From the NCBI RefSeq assembly GCF_016097555.1, contig NC_054702.1:85182175-85246174 (forward strand): a DNA stretch of 64,000 nucleotides. Direction: 5' to 3'. The position numbers and the translations under genes were made by a program. A model generated the notes under the pieces. It was not told the origin of the DNA. It searched no databases and worked only from the letters and a program-made list of their open reading frames with translations. Of this stretch, positions 60,540 to 64,000 are shown piece by piece. How positions within the stretch are numbered: the first letter of the stretch is position 1; each line of letters starts with the position of its first letter. The stretch comes from Gigantopelta aegis (Eukaryota; Mollusca; Gastropoda; Neomphalida; Peltospiridae).

Positions 60540-60933
60540 ATGTATTTAAGTACATATGTGAACTGTATTTCGACCCCACCCGGAATCGGTTATTGGACGT
60601 CTCTCAACCAAGATCACATGAATGCAGTTTTCAAGAAGGGGCAGCACTCTTTCAACCTGACGGAAATTCTCCACCCAGCTTCAGGGGCCGTGTCGCACCC
60701 CTACTCCACCCCTGCCTTTACATACGGCACCCCGAGACCGTCCCCGCCGCTTTCGCCAAACTCCTCAGGTCTAGCACATCTACAGGCGTTGTGTACCACA
60801 GGCGTCTCGGCGTTTCACACCCGGGGTAAGGAGAGTGAACGGAGAGAGATTCCGACACACGCAACCGGTCAGCTGAAATTTGGAATTAGCAGAATACTCT
60901 CCGAAGATTTTGGAAAGATAAAACGTGAAAAAG
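60540..60933 (+). CDS. HLX: HLX/H2.0-type homeobox protein, exon 1
   Basis: The first coding exon reads 131 codons plus one base before a GTGATT donor (phase 1). Two blocks identify it. SFNLTEILHP (37-46) corresponds to the EH1-type repression motif of HLX (SFCIADILH). LKFGISRILSEDFGKIKREK (112-131) corresponds to human HLX LKFGIDRILSAEFDPKVKEG. Between them is a proline- and serine-rich linker (PRPSPPLSPNSSG). HLX proteins are transcription factors with one homeodomain, encoded further 3'. I found no homeobox in the remaining 3 kb, so it must lie outside the window. The ATG follows an A-run (AAAAATG) and no better upstream start is seen. In vertebrates the gene acts in gut mesenchyme and blood development; its role here is unknown. 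Confidence 0.85.
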
Positions 60934-63035
60934 GTGATTTTTAGTTTTTACATAAACTTTAATATTTAAAAATTAATATGCATATGTTACTTATAATTTG
61001 TTACATATTTTTTTATATAAAAATAAATATATATTATTAATTGTTTAAAAAAATCAAAATTCAAATTATATTACTATTTGAATTTTTTTTTTGCAATTTA
61101 ACAATTGTTAAAATGAAGCAAATAAATGCATAAAATAAATAAATATTACGCCTCAATTTGTAACCAATATTGCAAGGTAATATTTAATTTGCATTTCGAT
61201 TTTCCTAGCTGAAACTGGATCTGTAACAAAACTATTATAAATGTATACAAATATGTTTAAGTTGCAAATATATTGTATTAGATCTTTATGTTAAAAGCAT
61301 ACCAATGAATAATTTAAAATACTAGTATATTTAAATTAGAATATATATAGCCCTTATTGAGAACATCCACAGAAGGCTTGTGTATTACAATAAAATAGAA
61401 ATAGAGCTGATTAAAACGATATTTTCTATTATTAAATAGTTAACAATACTGTTAACAAGGCTTTTTAAAATTAAACTAAAAAAGTTTAATTTTATTAAAA
61501 ATAAGCAAATAAAAGAAGGTGAATAAGTAATGACATAATGTTTAGTTTACTTCCATTATGAAGGCAGCGTGTCATCGTGTGAAAGTTAAACATAATAAAA
61601 CAATAAATATATAAATTATGTTAGCAAATAAATATTTTATAATAATCTATATATATATAGAGCTCTGTCATAACAGGAATCTCACGAAATGTGCTATACT
61701 GTATATTAAAGCAGGCTGAATTTAAGGAAAGGTTTGGGGGGTAGAAATCGATTCATGACACCAGGGAAAGTCTAATTAAGTCCAGAACTCTGTTTAAACC
61801 GACCAGATATAGGAAAAGAGGGAAGAATTGTGAATCGTATGTATTATTTCAAGAAGTATATAGTTTAATAATAGACCGAAGATATAATACGTTTCCTTTT
61901 CATGAATTATTGTTGGAATTCACAGCAGATTAATGTTTATATTGTTAAATTAGTTTTATAAAGGTAGTAAACCTCTTTAATCCATCACATATTATTCCAT
62001 TCTCTTTTCATTTCAAATTGGAAATATATTAATGTCGCCGATAATTATATGTATTATGGAAGGATCTAGTAAGCTAGAAGCCCAGTTGTTAAATGCAATT
62101 AATTATATTTTATTCAAATACAGGACATTCTATCAATAGATACATTTTGTGAATAACCATACTTTTTTTTAAATAGTAAAACGTTAAGAAAACCGACAAA
62201 TAAAAACACATACTAACAATAGATTTCATGAGAAATTGTTTTGAAAACGTTTGGTTTAGCTAGTGCGTTCCGTCATATCAGAATGTCAGCTTGTGGAAAC
62301 CCAGTGATAATGCTGTCAAAATGTATCATCAAAGCTGTTAATCTTTGTTAATATCAACAACAACACACCCAAACTGGAGATGGGGGACTAAAATGTGCAT
62401 TTCATCGGCGGAAAACAGAGCCAAACATCTTGACGCGATGACAAACATGGTTTAGTGAAATCTTCTCGTGAGACAATCATACCACACACGTTAAAACCGC
62501 ACTACTCACGCACATCAAAGATTAGCATTTCCTTTTCCGCGGAATTCGAATAAATTGTGATAAATATTTTGAAACTTTAGACACATTTTGCACATCTGAC
62601 GTTTTCCTTGTGTATCATCCTGCACGTGCAGTTCGCGAGTTATCAATTTTATTATAAATAACTGTCATTTTTATTTATGCGAAGTAACTAATGTTTATGA
62701 AAGAGAAGTGGAAATGGGGATACTTTTGTCACTTTGATATCCATCTATGGGTGATGGTCGTCTCCGTGCTGTCTCATTGTGGACGTAGTTGCAGTGGACT
62801 CAGACAAGAGCTGGCTGGAATGTTTAAAACTAAATATGAGCAAGGGACAGCATCAGCAACGTTGGTAGGGTAAAAGTCCTCTATTAAAAGAGAGGGTCGA
62901 TGCCGTGTCACACACCTCTAAATTCGCTGCTGAAATAGAAGAAAATAACGCAAATAAGTTATATTTTGTTCATGGTGTAAAATTATCTTAAGTTTATTTG
63001 TTTGTTTTTGTTTAACAACACAAGAACACATTGAT
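60934..63035 (+). other. Start of HLX-type intron 1
   Basis: 60940-62200 is very AT-rich with nothing recognised. 62240-62640 is less AT-rich and unique, with two CATCAAAG (TCF/LEF-type) motifs at about 62330 and 62514, CCTTTTCCGCGGAATTCG and CCTGCACGTGCAG; it may be an intronic enhancer. At 62876-62990 is the first copy of a direct repeat that recurs at 63412-63530. Confidence 0.4.
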
Positions 63036-63039
63036 TTAT

Positions 63040-63375
63040 TTATTATCGGCTATTGGATGTGAAATATTTGGTACTTCTGACATGTAGTGGCCCCTTGGAG
63101 AACCTACGGAATACAGCAGCTTTTGTTCGAACCACTGGGGTCCCTGTCTGAGCGTACGACGACGAAGAAGTGTTAGAGAGGAAACCCGCTACATTTTTCC
63201 ATTTATAGCTAGGGATCTTTTATATGCACCATCCCAAAGAAAAGATAGCACATGCCACGGCCTTTGATAAACCAGTCGTGATGCACTGGCTGGAATGAGA
63301 AATATACAAATGGGCCACCGACGGGGATCGATCCTAGACCGATCGAACTCTTTAACATCGGGCTATGTCCAGCCC
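63040..63375 (-). repeat. SINE B, antisense
   Basis: Antisense tail and centre (TTTATATGCACCATCCCA, CGACGGGGATCGATCC) ending near GGGCTATGTCCAGCCCCCC. It lies between the two copies of the direct repeat described above. The final 63531-64000 shows only AT-rich sequence. Confidence 0.75.
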
Positions 63376-64000
63376 CCCTGAGACAACATGAACATCGCTG
63401 TTAGGGTGCTGTTCTCTACTAAAAGGGGGGGGGGGGGTCGGTGCCGTGTTACACACCTCTATATCCGCCGCTGAAATGGAACAAAACAACGCAAATAAGT
63501 TAAAACAAAATTCATGGAATAAATTTATCTGAATGATAAATTCGGTCTCAAACTGGCATATTTATTAAAATTTTAAAAAATATAAATAACACCAAACAAA
63601 CAAACAAATAAATAAAAATAAAAATTCATATATAAATGTTTCAAAGATCTAGTATCAAAATTAAATATTTAAAACCAATATTAGGCCTATCTATGTACGT
63701 GTGTAGAAAATTGTGTAGAGTGGAGTCTAGATTGTGGTGATCTGAGATTGAGAGCGGCGCAAAGCACAAGTTTCTATGGGGTCTGGTGACATGCTACCCC
63801 AGAAAAAGAAAAAAAACCCCCACCTAAATGTCCTAAAATGCTACTGTCTGCATACTGTAAGTAAGGTATTTCATGTCAAATGCTAATGTATTTGTGTTAC
63901 ACTGAAAATATTAGATGTATATAAACACTACAGTCATTATTGGATCAAAATAAGTCATTTCTTACAATGAACAACTGTACTGTACAACTGTACAATCAAA

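Overview
The window is animal nuclear DNA, AT-rich, with spliced genes, long introns and many tRNA-derived SINEs and small DNA transposons. The SINEs (tRNA-like heads, a conserved centre, and TTTCTTTC-type or AAACAAACTTT-type tails) are of the kind known from molluscs. The organism is most likely a mollusc; I cannot tell gastropod from bivalve.

Four host genes can be supported. (1) On the + strand near the left edge is a small, possibly intronless gene for a divergent histone H2A-like protein of 148 residues. (2) On the - strand, four exons join in phase to a complete 422-residue tetraspanin of the peripherin-2/ROM1 type. Its cytoplasmic tail carries a 22-residue repeat with pairs of YAN and RRNS motifs. 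(3) On the + strand, 25 exons over 28 kb join in phase to an 857-residue TTC13 orthologue: signal peptide, a long TPR array and the family C-terminal domain. (4) At 60.5 kb on the + strand is exon 1 of an HLX/H2.0-type homeobox gene, recognised by its EH1-like motif and the LKFGISRIL block; its homeobox lies beyond the window.

The tetraspanin and TTC13 are divergent, with a 3 kb spacer that holds a consensus CRE and a long-inverted-repeat transposon carrying an FLYWCH zinc-finger fragment. The TTC13 introns hold a complete Tc1/mariner element with an open transposase frame, a 47-bp minisatellite that grew out of an exon-intron junction, a 146-bp tandem repeat with consensus estrogen-response palindromes, and several long hairpin elements.

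From 41.3 to 60.5 kb I see no gene beyond one doubtful exon. This stretch holds SINEs, TTAA-flanked (piggyBac-like) MITEs and 8-bp-TSD (hAT-like) MITEs, often nested, plus islands of complex unique sequence that could be regulatory DNA for the HLX gene. I saw no reverse transcriptase, LTR, capsid or envelope sequence, no CRISPR array and no rRNA or free-standing tRNA gene.
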